Position numbers and translations under genes: made by a program. The notes beneath the pieces are model-generated. The model saw only the letters and a program-made list of their open reading frames with translations. It had not been told where the DNA came from and made no database searches. A stretch of 64,000 bases of DNA, from NCBI GenBank assembly GCA_002311665.1, contig DBYX01000014.1, forward strand, positions 59,228 to 123,227, in the 5' to 3' direction. The first letter of the stretch is position 1, and every line of letters starts with the position of its first letter. Shown in pieces: positions 51,720-59,636 of the stretch. The DNA comes from Lachnoclostridium sp. UBA1175 (lineage in GTDB: Bacteria > Bacillota > Clostridia > Lachnospirales > Lachnospiraceae).

Positions 51720-52478
51720 ATGGGGATCTTTAAGAAATTTACGACCTGGCTCAACGGCGACGATGATGACGACGAAGAGTTGGAAGACGAATATGACGAC
51801 GCCGAATATGAGGACGATGAGTACGAGGAGGAAAACAAACCCTCTTTGTTTGCTCGTTTAAAGGCTAGGTTTTTCCCCAATCGTTCCGACGACGAGGAAG
51901 ATGATGACGACGAAGCTGCTCCGGAGGAGATTGCTCAGGAACCCGCAAGATCGAACCTTGCGGCCAAGAATACGCTTCTCACTGCCGGCACTTACAGCGA
52001 TGTGCGCCGTTCCGAGACGAACTACGCCAACACGGTAAACCGTCAGGCTGCTGCTTCGAGCCAGTTCTCAAGGCCCGCTGCTTCGTCCATTTCCAATGCG
52101 ACGCTCGGTCAGCCCGGCTATCCGCAGAAAGCTCCGCTGGCTCCTACGAAGGAGCGTACCGCGGCTTTGAATCCTACTGCCAATGTGCCGCAGAAGCAGT
52201 TCTCCGTTATGAAGCCCACAAGTTTTGAGGATTCCTCAAGCATCGTCGATGTGCTTCGCAACGGCAAGGCGATCATCGTTAATTTCGAGGGCGGCAGCCC
52301 TGCGCTTTCCCAGCGTATTATGGACTTTGTGTGCGGTTGTATCTATACGATCGACGGCCAGATCCTTCAGATCTCCGGTTACATTTTTATCGTTGCACCG
52401 AAGGACATGGACATTACCGGCGATTACACCGCATTCCTTCAGCAGGATTCCTTCGGCGTTCCTACATTTCGCCAGTAA
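51720..52478 (+). CDS. sepF: cell division protein SepF
   Basis: 252 residues. The first 13 residues (MGIFKKFTTWLNG) form the membrane-binding amphipathic helix, followed by very acidic stretches (about 14-38 and 57-70) and a flexible Ala/Pro/Thr-rich linker (75-160). The C-terminal globular domain (about 165-252) has the SepF pattern: KPTSFEDSSSIVDVLRNGKAIIVNFEG, RIMDFVCGCIYTIDGQI, IFIVAPKDMDITG. SepF bundles and anchors FtsZ filaments at the septum. The linker is longer than in Bacillus SepF (about 150 residues). Strong gene-order support: yggS before, lspA after. Confidence 0.93.
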   Translation: MGIFKKFTTWLNGDDDDDEELEDEYDDAEYEDDEYEEENKPSLFARLKARFFPNRSDDEEDDDDEAAPEEIAQEPARSNLAAKNTLLTAGTYSDVRRSETNYANTVNRQAAASSQFSRPAASSISNATLGQPGYPQKAPLAPTKERTAALNPTANVPQKQFSVMKPTSFEDSSSIVDVLRNGKAIIVNFEGGSPALSQRIMDFVCGCIYTIDGQILQISGYIFIVAPKDMDITGDYTAFLQQDSFGVPTFRQ

Positions 52479-52504
52479 TCAACAGCGAAAGAGGATGAAT
52501 CAAA

Positions 52505-53056
52505 GTGTCTAAGTCAAACAACCAAGAGTTGACACCGATGCGGAAGATCTTCTATACTTGGATCCCCGTGTTGATCGTCATAATCGATCTTGCCACAAAA
52601 TACTGGGCCCAAAATTGGCTCCAGAAACAACCGAACAAAAAGATTCCCGTGATCGGAGAGGGTGTGACATTCACTTATCTCGAGAACCGCGGAGCGGCCT
52701 GGGGAATGATGCAGGGCAAGATTGATTTCTTCGTTATTCTGACTGCCGTATTGATCGTTTTGTTTCTCGTATTGATTGCGAGAACGCCCTCACAGCTTCG
52801 CTACAGGCCGATTTTGGTCACATTCCTGATGTTGGTAGGGGGAGCGTTCGGAAACCTTTACGATCGCATATTCCGGGGCTATGTCGTTGATTTCATCAGC
52901 TTTGATATTATCCGTTTCCCGGTGTTCAATGTTGCAGACATTTTTGTCACCTGTTCGTTCGCGTTGCTGATCTATCTGATCCTGTTCAAATACAGTGAGC
53001 AGGACCTGTATTTCATACCGCTGTTCGGTTCCAAAAAGGACAAGAAGGATCAATAA
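52505..53056 (+). CDS. lspA: lipoprotein signal peptidase LspA
   Basis: 183 residues, four membrane segments. LspA is the aspartyl protease that cuts the signal peptide of prolipoproteins after lipid addition. Conserved elements are DLATKYWAQ, TYLENRGAAWGMM, GGAFGNLYDRIFRGYVVDFI with the first catalytic Asp, and FNVADIFVT with the second. The start is GTG 52505; an ATG at 52541 would remove nine residues of the tail before the first helix. The C-terminus is very basic (KKDKKDQ). Confidence 0.93.
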   Translation: MSKSNNQELTPMRKIFYTWIPVLIVIIDLATKYWAQNWLQKQPNKKIPVIGEGVTFTYLENRGAAWGMMQGKIDFFVILTAVLIVLFLVLIARTPSQLRYRPILVTFLMLVGGAFGNLYDRIFRGYVVDFISFDIIRFPVFNVADIFVTCSFALLIYLILFKYSEQDLYFIPLFGSKKDKKDQ

Positions 53057-53069
53057 GCATAATTAATTC

Positions 53070-53101
53070 GTGCCCCTTAAATCCGTTGGGTTTAGGGGGT
53101 A
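53070..53101 (+). other. hairpin between lspA and rluD
   Basis: GTGCCCCTTAAATCC pairs with GGGTTTAGGGGGTAC around a GTT loop, with two or three mismatches or wobbles. No T run follows. Possible transcript-stability or pausing element. Confidence 0.45.
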
Positions 53102-53124
53102 CTTGCTAATATGGAGTTATATCT

Positions 53125-54039
53125 ATGGAGACCAAACGCTTCACAATTGACGATGAGACTGCCGGACGTCGAATTGATGCCTTGATCGCATCACGCATCC
53201 CGGAGCTGACCCGCAACCACGTGCAGAAGTTACTGGAACAGGGGCTTGTCTCCTGCAACGGAGCAGTTGTTTCCAAGGGCAGTCTGAAGTTGAAAGTATG
53301 GGACGAAGTCTCTGTGCAGATTCCGGAACCGGAAGCAATGTCTGTGGATCCTCAGAGCATCCCTCTGGACATCGTATACGAGGATGAAGATCTTTTGATC
53401 GTTAACAAGCCGAAAGGAATGGTTGTACACCCTGCTCCGGGCCACAGCGAGGGCACATTGGTCAACGCATTGCTGCATCATTGCGGAGAACAGCTTTCGG
53501 GCATCAACGGTGTGGCAAGACCGGGCATTGTACACCGCATCGACCGAGACACTACCGGCCTTTTAGTGGTATGTAAAAACGATGCTGCACACATTTCCCT
53601 TTCCAAACAATTGTCGGATCACAGCATAACCAGAGTTTACGAATGCATCACAGAAGGTGTGATCAAGGAAGACGGCGTAATTGACGCGCCGATCGCACGC
53701 AATCCTTCCGACCGAAAGAAGATGGCCATCGTTGCCGGCGGCAGAAGAGCGGTGACGCATTATCACGTCAGGGAAATCCTCAAAAACAAGTATAGTTATA
53801 TCGAGTGCAGACTGGAGACCGGACGAACGCATCAGATCCGTGTGCATATGTCGAGCATACACCATCCTCTGCTGGGAGATACCGTGTATGGAAGAGCAAA
53901 GCAGCCTTTTGCAACAGAAGGGCAGGTGTTACACGCAGGCGTTCTCGGTTTTCTTCACCCGAGAACCGGACAATATATGGAATTTTCCGCACCGATCCCG
54001 AAATACTTCGAAGAACTTCTGGAGAAACTGCGCGGCTGA
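53125..54039 (+). CDS. rluD: 23S rRNA pseudouridine synthase RluD family
   Basis: 304 residues: an S4 domain (about 10-75) and the RluA-type catalytic domain. GIVHRIDRDTTGLLVVCKND holds the catalytic Asp in an intact HRIDRDT loop; VHPAPGHSEGTLVNALLHHC, ETGRTHQIRVHMSSIHHPLLGDTVYG are the other hallmarks. RluD modifies helix 69 of 23S rRNA. In Bacillus the homologue ylyB follows lspA, as here. It is the second RluA-type synthase in the window, clearly different from the one at 1726. Confidence 0.93.
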   Translation: METKRFTIDDETAGRRIDALIASRIPELTRNHVQKLLEQGLVSCNGAVVSKGSLKLKVWDEVSVQIPEPEAMSVDPQSIPLDIVYEDEDLLIVNKPKGMVVHPAPGHSEGTLVNALLHHCGEQLSGINGVARPGIVHRIDRDTTGLLVVCKNDAAHISLSKQLSDHSITRVYECITEGVIKEDGVIDAPIARNPSDRKKMAIVAGGRRAVTHYHVREILKNKYSYIECRLETGRTHQIRVHMSSIHHPLLGDTVYGRAKQPFATEGQVLHAGVLGFLHPRTGQYMEFSAPIPKYFEELLEKLRG

Positions 54040-54063
54040 CAGACGAAGCCGGAGGAATGATCA

Positions 54064-55359
54064 ATGGCATATCTATCGAGAGACATATTATCATCCGTAC
54101 TTCAATTCATGAATTCTCCGAAAGCGTCCGGTTCCCGTATTGCGGTACTGAGCGGGCCGCCCTGCATCGGAAAATCGACACTTTTGAAGATGATCGCAGA
54201 GCAGAAAGGGACCGGCTATATACTCGCCGACCTGACAACCGACAGGGAATTGTATTCCGTTGTCTCAGATGCTTTAAACAAAAGCGCAGACTCCCTTTTT
54301 AACGAGTTGTGCGGATTCTTCGGTTTGAACGGATCAGTATTATCGAAAACACTTTTACTCTTTGACGGTCTTGAAAGCCTCGGCGTTAAGGCCAGTAAAC
54401 TTCTTACTGTTAAGCTTCCCGAAGCCTGTGTTCTTGCAACGGATAACAATAATATTTTGGCTTCGGATTCCGGCTTGGAAACGCAGTTCAACATATCAGT
54501 CCGGATTTTCCGGGTACATACGATGTCGTTTTCCGAGTTCCTTGCAGCTACCGGGCGCGGAGAATACCGTGATATCATCCGAGCGAAAGTAAGGGAAAAC
54601 AAGCCGGTTCCCGACATTCTCAAAGAAGTGATGGAAGAGGAGTACTGGAATTATCTTTTGGTCGGCGGTTATCCTCAGGCCGTAATTCAATTCAACAGCA
54701 ACCGAAATGACATATCCGGGATTCGAAACATACACCGTCAGATCTTTTCTACGATAGTACAATCCATATATGAAGCTGTTTCCTGCGATTCCGCAAACAT
54801 CCGTGCAGCCAGGATTGAACAGATTCTCAACTACAGTAGAACAAACAGTGAAATGCTACCGGTTTTTCGACCCGGAACCATCCGCAGAGGTCTTACGAAC
54901 AGTGACTTTAATGATGAGATGCAATACCTGATCGGATACGGTCTTCTTGTTCCTACCGCGAGTGATGTCAATACCGGATATGTTATTGCAGACAACGGGC
55001 TTCAACGGTATATCGCCAATGATTATGATGTGTTTTACCGCGCAGATCAGGAGACGCTGCCCGGTCACATAATGTTGCAGGGAATGTACGTTGCCTGCAG
55101 CACGAATGATATGAAAGCCGTTTATACAGCCAATCGGCGAGGGACCGAGATTGCACTCAGCATCAACGACATAAACGTGTGCTTTATAACCGGCGGTAGA
55201 AGACGCAAAAGCACTGTGAAACAAGACATTTCTACAACCAAAGAAGAATCGGATTTTTATAATATAATTAATTATACCGAATCCCGAAAAAGCGGCAACC
55301 ACAGCATATTGTGGTACGAATTGGATGAGACACTAAAATGGAAAAAAAGCCAGATTTGA
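54064..55359 (+). CDS. AAA-family ATPase, DUF4143-like
   Basis: 431 residues. The N-terminal ATPase has Walker A SGPPCIGKSTLL near residue 32, and LLLFDGLESLG near residue 99 at the Walker B place, where the usual DE is DG. FRVHTMSFSEFL and YWNYLLVGGYPQAVIQF correspond to segments of the AAA_14/DUF4143 group (the LxxGGxPxxV motif). The C-terminal third reaches KKSQI without a clear PD-(D/E)xK nuclease motif. Proteins of this group are common, mobile and poorly understood, sometimes toxin- or defence-linked. It is preceded by GGAGGA and stands alone between rluD and the repressor gene. Confidence 0.72.
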   Translation: MAYLSRDILSSVLQFMNSPKASGSRIAVLSGPPCIGKSTLLKMIAEQKGTGYILADLTTDRELYSVVSDALNKSADSLFNELCGFFGLNGSVLSKTLLLFDGLESLGVKASKLLTVKLPEACVLATDNNNILASDSGLETQFNISVRIFRVHTMSFSEFLAATGRGEYRDIIRAKVRENKPVPDILKEVMEEEYWNYLLVGGYPQAVIQFNSNRNDISGIRNIHRQIFSTIVQSIYEAVSCDSANIRAARIEQILNYSRTNSEMLPVFRPGTIRRGLTNSDFNDEMQYLIGYGLLVPTASDVNTGYVIADNGLQRYIANDYDVFYRADQETLPGHIMLQGMYVACSTNDMKAVYTANRRGTEIALSINDINVCFITGGRRRKSTVKQDISTTKEESDFYNIINYTESRKSGNHSILWYELDETLKWKKSQI

Positions 55360-55373
55360 TTTCAGATTGCTTA

Positions 55374-55405
55374 TTGACAACATAATTCTATAATAGTAGA
55401 ATTAT
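55374..55405 (+). promoter_or_regulatory. promoter with palindromic operator before the BlaI-type gene
   Basis: TTGACA (55374-55379), 17-base spacer, TAGAAT (55397-55402). A perfect 9-bp inverted repeat ATAATTCTA (55382-55390) / TAGAATTAT (55397-55405) with a 6-base centre covers the spacer and the -10. A repressor bound there would block the polymerase. Confidence 0.72.
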
Positions 55406-55531
55406 CAATGCACAGTATTTACGGCATATCCAAAAGGGTCATTCCGTTCGCGCTGCGAAATCGATGCCGGCTCTGCAATTTTGACTGTACTACAAGTTGA
55501 GAATTACGGATGCAAGTGGAGATAGGTAACA

Positions 55532-55906
55532 ATGGGTGAAATCAGACTGCATGAGGGTGAATTGAATGTCATGGAATTGCTTTGGTCGAACCAGAGCCTT
55601 TCCGCGAAGGACATTGCAAAGATCATCAAGGATTACATCGGCTGGGAGAAAAATACCACGTATACTGTAATCAAGCGTTTGATCGACAAAGGCGCCATTG
55701 TGCGTGAAGAACCCGGATTTATCTGCAAGGCAGTTGTCACCAAGGCTGAAATACAAAAGATCGAAACCAAGGTTTTGTTTGACAAATTGTTCGGCGGTGA
55801 CATTTCGAATTTCTTCAAAGAGTACCTGGCAAACGAAAAGCTCGGTGCCGAAGAGATCCGGGAATTGCGAAAGATCGTAGATACACAGTACCGAAAACTG
55901 TTTTGA
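55532..55906 (+). CDS. BlaI/MecI/CopY-type transcriptional repressor
   Basis: 124 residues. The N-terminal winged helix reads ELNVMELLWSNQSLSAKDIAKII and WEKNTTYTVIKRLIDKGAIVREE, close to the BlaI/MecI/CopY consensus; the C-terminal half (FDKLFGGDISNFFKEY) is the helical dimer region. BlaI-type proteins repress beta-lactamase or metal-response genes and are inactivated by a BlaR1/MecR1 protease. No such sensor lies next to it, so the signal and the targets are unknown. A palindrome in its promoter suggests autoregulation. Start at ATG 55532, no strong ribosome site (GGAGATAGG at 55517-55525). Confidence 0.88.
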   Translation: MGEIRLHEGELNVMELLWSNQSLSAKDIAKIIKDYIGWEKNTTYTVIKRLIDKGAIVREEPGFICKAVVTKAEIQKIETKVLFDKLFGGDISNFFKEYLANEKLGAEEIRELRKIVDTQYRKLF

Positions 55907-55930
55907 TTTTAAGATATTCAAAGGAATATG

Positions 55931-55961
55931 CGCCCGAAGAGAAGTCTTTCGGGCGTTATTT
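55931..55961 (+). terminator. terminator after the BlaI-type gene
   Basis: CGCCCGAA (55931-55938) and TTCGGGCG (55948-55955) form an 8-bp stem, followed by TTATTT. Confidence 0.75.
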
Positions 55962-55967
55962 CGAAAA

Positions 55968-56009
55968 GCATATTATTTCGCTAAACGCAGGTTTTACGAA
56001 ATAATATGC
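55968..56009 (+). repeat. 13-bp inverted repeat upstream of the recombinase gene
   Basis: GCATATTATTTCG (55968-55980) and CGAAATAATATGC (55997-56009) are perfect inverse complements with 16 bases between. A third, direct copy of TTATTTCG ends the terminator at 55956-55963. No T run follows the right arm. It could be an operator or a recombinase-binding site. Confidence 0.7.
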
Positions 56010-56061
56010 CCGTAATTTGCCGTTCTTGCACTGTAGAACCCACTTCGGAGGAGAATCCAAA

Positions 56062-57120
56062 ATGGCTTCAAACGAATCCTATCACAAGCAAGTTGCAAAA
56101 AAGAACGAATTGAAGCTGAGGGAATTACGCAGTTCCCTTCCTTCGTTCTGTGATCGTTTCTTCCGCGGCATTGAACCGACCACCGCTTCACGAACAAGGA
56201 TTGCATACGCGATTGACCTTAAAGTTTTCTTCAATTATGTTCAAACACAGATTGATCGTTTCAAATCACGCAACATATATACATCCGATATAACTCTTCT
56301 TGATGAGATCAATTGTTATGACATTGAGAATTATCTCGATTATCTTAAGGTTTATACTAACGAGGAAGGAATCACACTGACCAACGACGAAAACGGTCTG
56401 AAGCGCAAGCTTTCCGCCGTACGTTCAATGTATCGATATTTTTATTATCACCACGAAGTATCCGGCAATCCTGCTTCACAGGTCGCCGTTCCGAAGATCC
56501 ATGAAAAAGCTATCATTCGTCTCGATGAAAATGAAACCGCTGAATTGCTTGACACCGTTGAGTACGGTTTAGGCGGTTCCGAACATCAACAGGTATTTCA
56601 TGAGAAAAACAAAGAACGAGATCTTGCAATGATCACACTGTTACTCGGTACGGGAATCCGTATTTCTGAATGCATCGGATTGGATCTCGCGGATATTGAT
56701 TTTGATAACGACCGGATCAAAGTGACTCGGAAAGGCGGTAACGAAGCATATGTATACTTCGGATCCGAAGTCAGAGAGGCACTTATGGACTACTATGGTA
56801 AGCGCTCCTCTCTCACTGCCGCTGCAGGCCACGAGAACGCGTTATTTCTATCGAATCGCCTCACCCGTATGACAGTGCGAAATGCTGAAGTTCTCGTTAA
56901 GAAATACGCAAAATCAGCAGTCGCACTCAAGAAGATCACTCCGCACAAGCTTCGCAGCACATACGGAACTCAGCTTTACAAAGAGACCGGTGATATCTAC
57001 CTTGTGGCGGATGTACTCGGTCACAAAGACGTCAACACTACCAGGCGTCATTATGCAGCGATCGAGGAAGAACGCCGCAGATCCGCCAAGGACAAAGTGC
57101 ATCTGCGCAAGGAGGATTAA
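56062..57120 (+). CDS. tyrosine recombinase (Xer/integrase family)
   Basis: 352 residues from ATG 56062 with CGGAGGAG upstream; a frame extension to 56017 lacks a ribosome site. An N-terminal SAM-like core-binding domain (about 25-130) precedes the catalytic domain with all active residues: Arg200 (GTGIRISEC), Lys224 (TRKGGNEA), His295 and Arg298 (HKLRSTYG), His321 (GHKDVNTTRRHY) and Tyr331. There are no phage genes nearby and no att pair, and its ending meets the transglutaminase gene tail to tail, so a Xer-like housekeeping role (chromosome dimer resolution) is more likely than a prophage integrase. That is inference. Confidence 0.9.
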   Translation: MASNESYHKQVAKKNELKLRELRSSLPSFCDRFFRGIEPTTASRTRIAYAIDLKVFFNYVQTQIDRFKSRNIYTSDITLLDEINCYDIENYLDYLKVYTNEEGITLTNDENGLKRKLSAVRSMYRYFYYHHEVSGNPASQVAVPKIHEKAIIRLDENETAELLDTVEYGLGGSEHQQVFHEKNKERDLAMITLLLGTGIRISECIGLDLADIDFDNDRIKVTRKGGNEAYVYFGSEVREALMDYYGKRSSLTAAAGHENALFLSNRLTRMTVRNAEVLVKKYAKSAVALKKITPHKLRSTYGTQLYKETGDIYLVADVLGHKDVNTTRRHYAAIEEERRRSAKDKVHLRKED

Positions 57121-59612
57121 ACCGTCAGTGCGTTGGTTATGCGAGTCCTTCGATTGACGATCTTGTTAATGTTCTTAATAATGGAACGGTAAAGTTCCGT
57201 TGCTTCATTCAATTCGTTTTCACTCAAAGCATCGTTACTGAACGATGCTTTTTCTACTGCATCAATATATCGTTCAGCGTCAGTATTCGCAACACCGATC
57301 GTCATGACAAGATAATTCCTCATTCGATTGTGATAAATGTTGTTCTCCGAAGCAAAACCGGCTTTCTTCAACAGCTTCGTCAAAGCCATATACTGGTATA
57401 CGATGCGCTTGTTGTCTTTTTTATGATAAAGACGGTATTTTCTCCTGACGAAGAAAAACGCCATTAAAGCCGCAAATCCGAATACCGCAAAAAGAACGGC
57501 TCCCAGGGCATACGGAGCAGCCGCACGGAACTGCCGGGAAACGTTGTCAACCGGAGAATTATTCGACTCTTCGGACCCGAAGAAATCACGGAAGCGCTCC
57601 CAGAAGGAACCGCTCTCCACGGACTCTGCCATATCCGCCACGGTGAACTCAACCGGTACCCAGCCAAAGCCGTCATAATAAACTTCAACCCACGCATGCG
57701 CATCAGCACCTCTCGCGTGAAGCTTCATCAGACTCGGTTCCTCGTCACCTTCCACGGTTCCGTTATACCCCTGATACCATTCATTAACATCAACATTATC
57801 GATAGTTTCGACCTCAGTAGCGTCGTTAAACTGAATGAAATAGCCTTCCACATAACGAGCAGGAATTCCCTTCGCACGAAGGAGCATCGCCGCAGCCGTC
57901 GCAAAATGTGCACAGAAACCGCTCTTTTGTTCATTCAGGAAATAGGTGACAAAATCCCTCTTGTTCGGCGTGACCCCGGGACTCAGAGTATAATTGAAAT
58001 CACGTTCAAAATAATCCTGGATCTGAAGGATCACATCCTCGCGCTCAATGCCGGGTATATTGGTATCACATATCTTATTCAGGTCGTCACGAATCTTGGA
58101 GGGAATATAAAGATAGTTCTCATATACAAAATCCCGGTACAATTTTTCAATGAAATTCTCAGGCAACTCAATTTCTTTATTGTCAAGCTGCTCCCTTATG
58201 TTGGCCATCGGATAATAAGTATGTTTCAGTTCCATATTCCGGGTTCTGATATCATACAACATATAATCCCCGTAATCTGCCAGAGAATTGAGGTTGACCT
58301 GTGCGTCGTCAGAATAATCCACTGCGGAAAAATACGGTGTGTAACGATAACTGTCCTGAGAATCAATATTGATCACAGTCATCACAGCCTTGGCACTGTA
58401 GGAATTCAGCGCAGAGTCATACAACTTGCTCATCGCGTTGCTCTCAAGATTTACCACAAGTTCGGAATCTCTAAGGCTGTAATATCTTGTAAGCAGGCGT
58501 TTCTTGTCAGCAATGCGACGCCAGCGATTATCCTCGTAATAATCGCCGATGTATCCTCGCAGATAAATTCCCTCCACATTATCGGGAACCATTTTGATCT
58601 CCAGTTGTGGTTCAAAAGTCAATACGACTTCGCGAATGCCGCCCAACTGTCCTTCATTCAAACCGCCGTTCGCGGAATACTGGTTGAAGAATCCCATCAA
58701 GCCGTTCAGTGCAAATTCCCGGACTATACGATCCGTACCTTTCTTCCAAGTGCTGTAATTGCTCTTCATATACTTCGGCGCAAAGCCTACAAGAAGCCCA
58801 CCGATCAACACTACTGACACAAGGAACAACACAGAAAATGAAGTAAGATTGGTAACCGCTTTACGGAATCGTCTTGAGTCATGGTATACACTCTCCCCTT
58901 TGACCCTCAGATCCGGCGCTATTCCTCGGTATGGCATATAGAACCTTCCGCTCTTTCGCAACAAACAAACCCCGAGGAATCCCAGCAGCATCATTCCGAG
59001 ATAAAAATAGTTGATCTTGTCATCGAAATATGCGCAGATCTGCACTACCGGATAAAGCAGAAGGAACGTGAGCAAAGGACTCATATAACCGGAGATTGCC
59101 GAGTTATAGAAACATACGGAAAGGCATGAGATCAACAGCATACAACATGTGACCGTGATCCTCCGATCCTTGATCATTTCGTTGTACTCACGGACACCGT
59201 TTAAGTTGAGTTTGTCATCGATAATTTTAAGGGCTGCATTCAGCACGGCATTCATACCGCTGTTCGCATACCAGTACAGAAAATATGCCATAAGGCATAT
59301 CATCACAAAGAAAAGAATGTATCCGACATTGAAAACGATTCGATTGTAATAAAACATTCCCGCAGCTACGGAAATAAACAGAATGAACAGAAACAGTACG
59401 ATCTTCATGGACGGAAGATCAAAGCTGGTAAGGAAAAGGCCTGCCGATCCGAAAGCGCATAAAAAGATCAGTATCCCCTTTACAAGGCAGATTAACGCGC
59501 GTTCCTTAGAGGTGAGTCTGGTATATTCAAACTCCATCGAAACGCCGTATTTCGCGCCGTATATAGCGGAAAACTCGTGTATCTGTTTCTCCTTTTTCTT
59601 AAAGATACTCAA
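57117..59612 (-). CDS. membrane transglutaminase-like protein
   Basis: 831 residues, last gene of a minus-strand operon. Several N-terminal membrane segments (about 45-255), an extracellular stretch, a transglutaminase-like core and a last membrane segment (about 705-725) before a basic cytoplasmic tail. The catalytic triad is visible: Cys567 in KSGFCAHFATAAAML, His639 in ADAHAWVEVYY, and an Asp in YYDGFGW. Such proteins occur with MoxR and DUF58 genes in many bacteria; they may be proteases or crosslinking enzymes acting on the outer face. The 3' end overlaps that of the recombinase by four bases. Confidence 0.85.
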   Translation of the reverse strand: MSIFKKKEKQIHEFSAIYGAKYGVSMEFEYTRLTSKERALICLVKGILIFLCAFGSAGLFLTSFDLPSMKIVLFLFILFISVAAGMFYYNRIVFNVGYILFFVMICLMAYFLYWYANSGMNAVLNAALKIIDDKLNLNGVREYNEMIKDRRITVTCCMLLISCLSVCFYNSAISGYMSPLLTFLLLYPVVQICAYFDDKINYFYLGMMLLGFLGVCLLRKSGRFYMPYRGIAPDLRVKGESVYHDSRRFRKAVTNLTSFSVLFLVSVVLIGGLLVGFAPKYMKSNYSTWKKGTDRIVREFALNGLMGFFNQYSANGGLNEGQLGGIREVVLTFEPQLEIKMVPDNVEGIYLRGYIGDYYEDNRWRRIADKKRLLTRYYSLRDSELVVNLESNAMSKLYDSALNSYSAKAVMTVINIDSQDSYRYTPYFSAVDYSDDAQVNLNSLADYGDYMLYDIRTRNMELKHTYYPMANIREQLDNKEIELPENFIEKLYRDFVYENYLYIPSKIRDDLNKICDTNIPGIEREDVILQIQDYFERDFNYTLSPGVTPNKRDFVTYFLNEQKSGFCAHFATAAAMLLRAKGIPARYVEGYFIQFNDATEVETIDNVDVNEWYQGYNGTVEGDEEPSLMKLHARGADAHAWVEVYYDGFGWVPVEFTVADMAESVESGSFWERFRDFFGSEESNNSPVDNVSRQFRAAAPYALGAVLFAVFGFAALMAFFFVRRKYRLYHKKDNKRIVYQYMALTKLLKKAGFASENNIYHNRMRNYLVMTIGVANTDAERYIDAVEKASFSNDALSENELNEATELYRSIIKNINKIVNRRTRITNALTV

Positions 59613-59636
59613 TTCGGCTTAACCCTTCCGTTATTA

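Noticed and set aside
55374..55394. TTGACA with TATAAT 9 bases later
   Set aside because: A 9-base spacer is far too short; TAGAAT at 55397-55402 gives the proper 17-base spacer and was used instead.
55968..56009. dif site of the chromosome
   Set aside because: The 16-base centre and sequence do not fit the 28-bp Firmicutes dif pattern (11-bp arms, 6-bp centre); only a short TTAT match was seen.
56062..57120. Prophage or genomic island integrase
   Set aside because: No phage, conjugation or att sequences lie near it and its neighbours are core genes.
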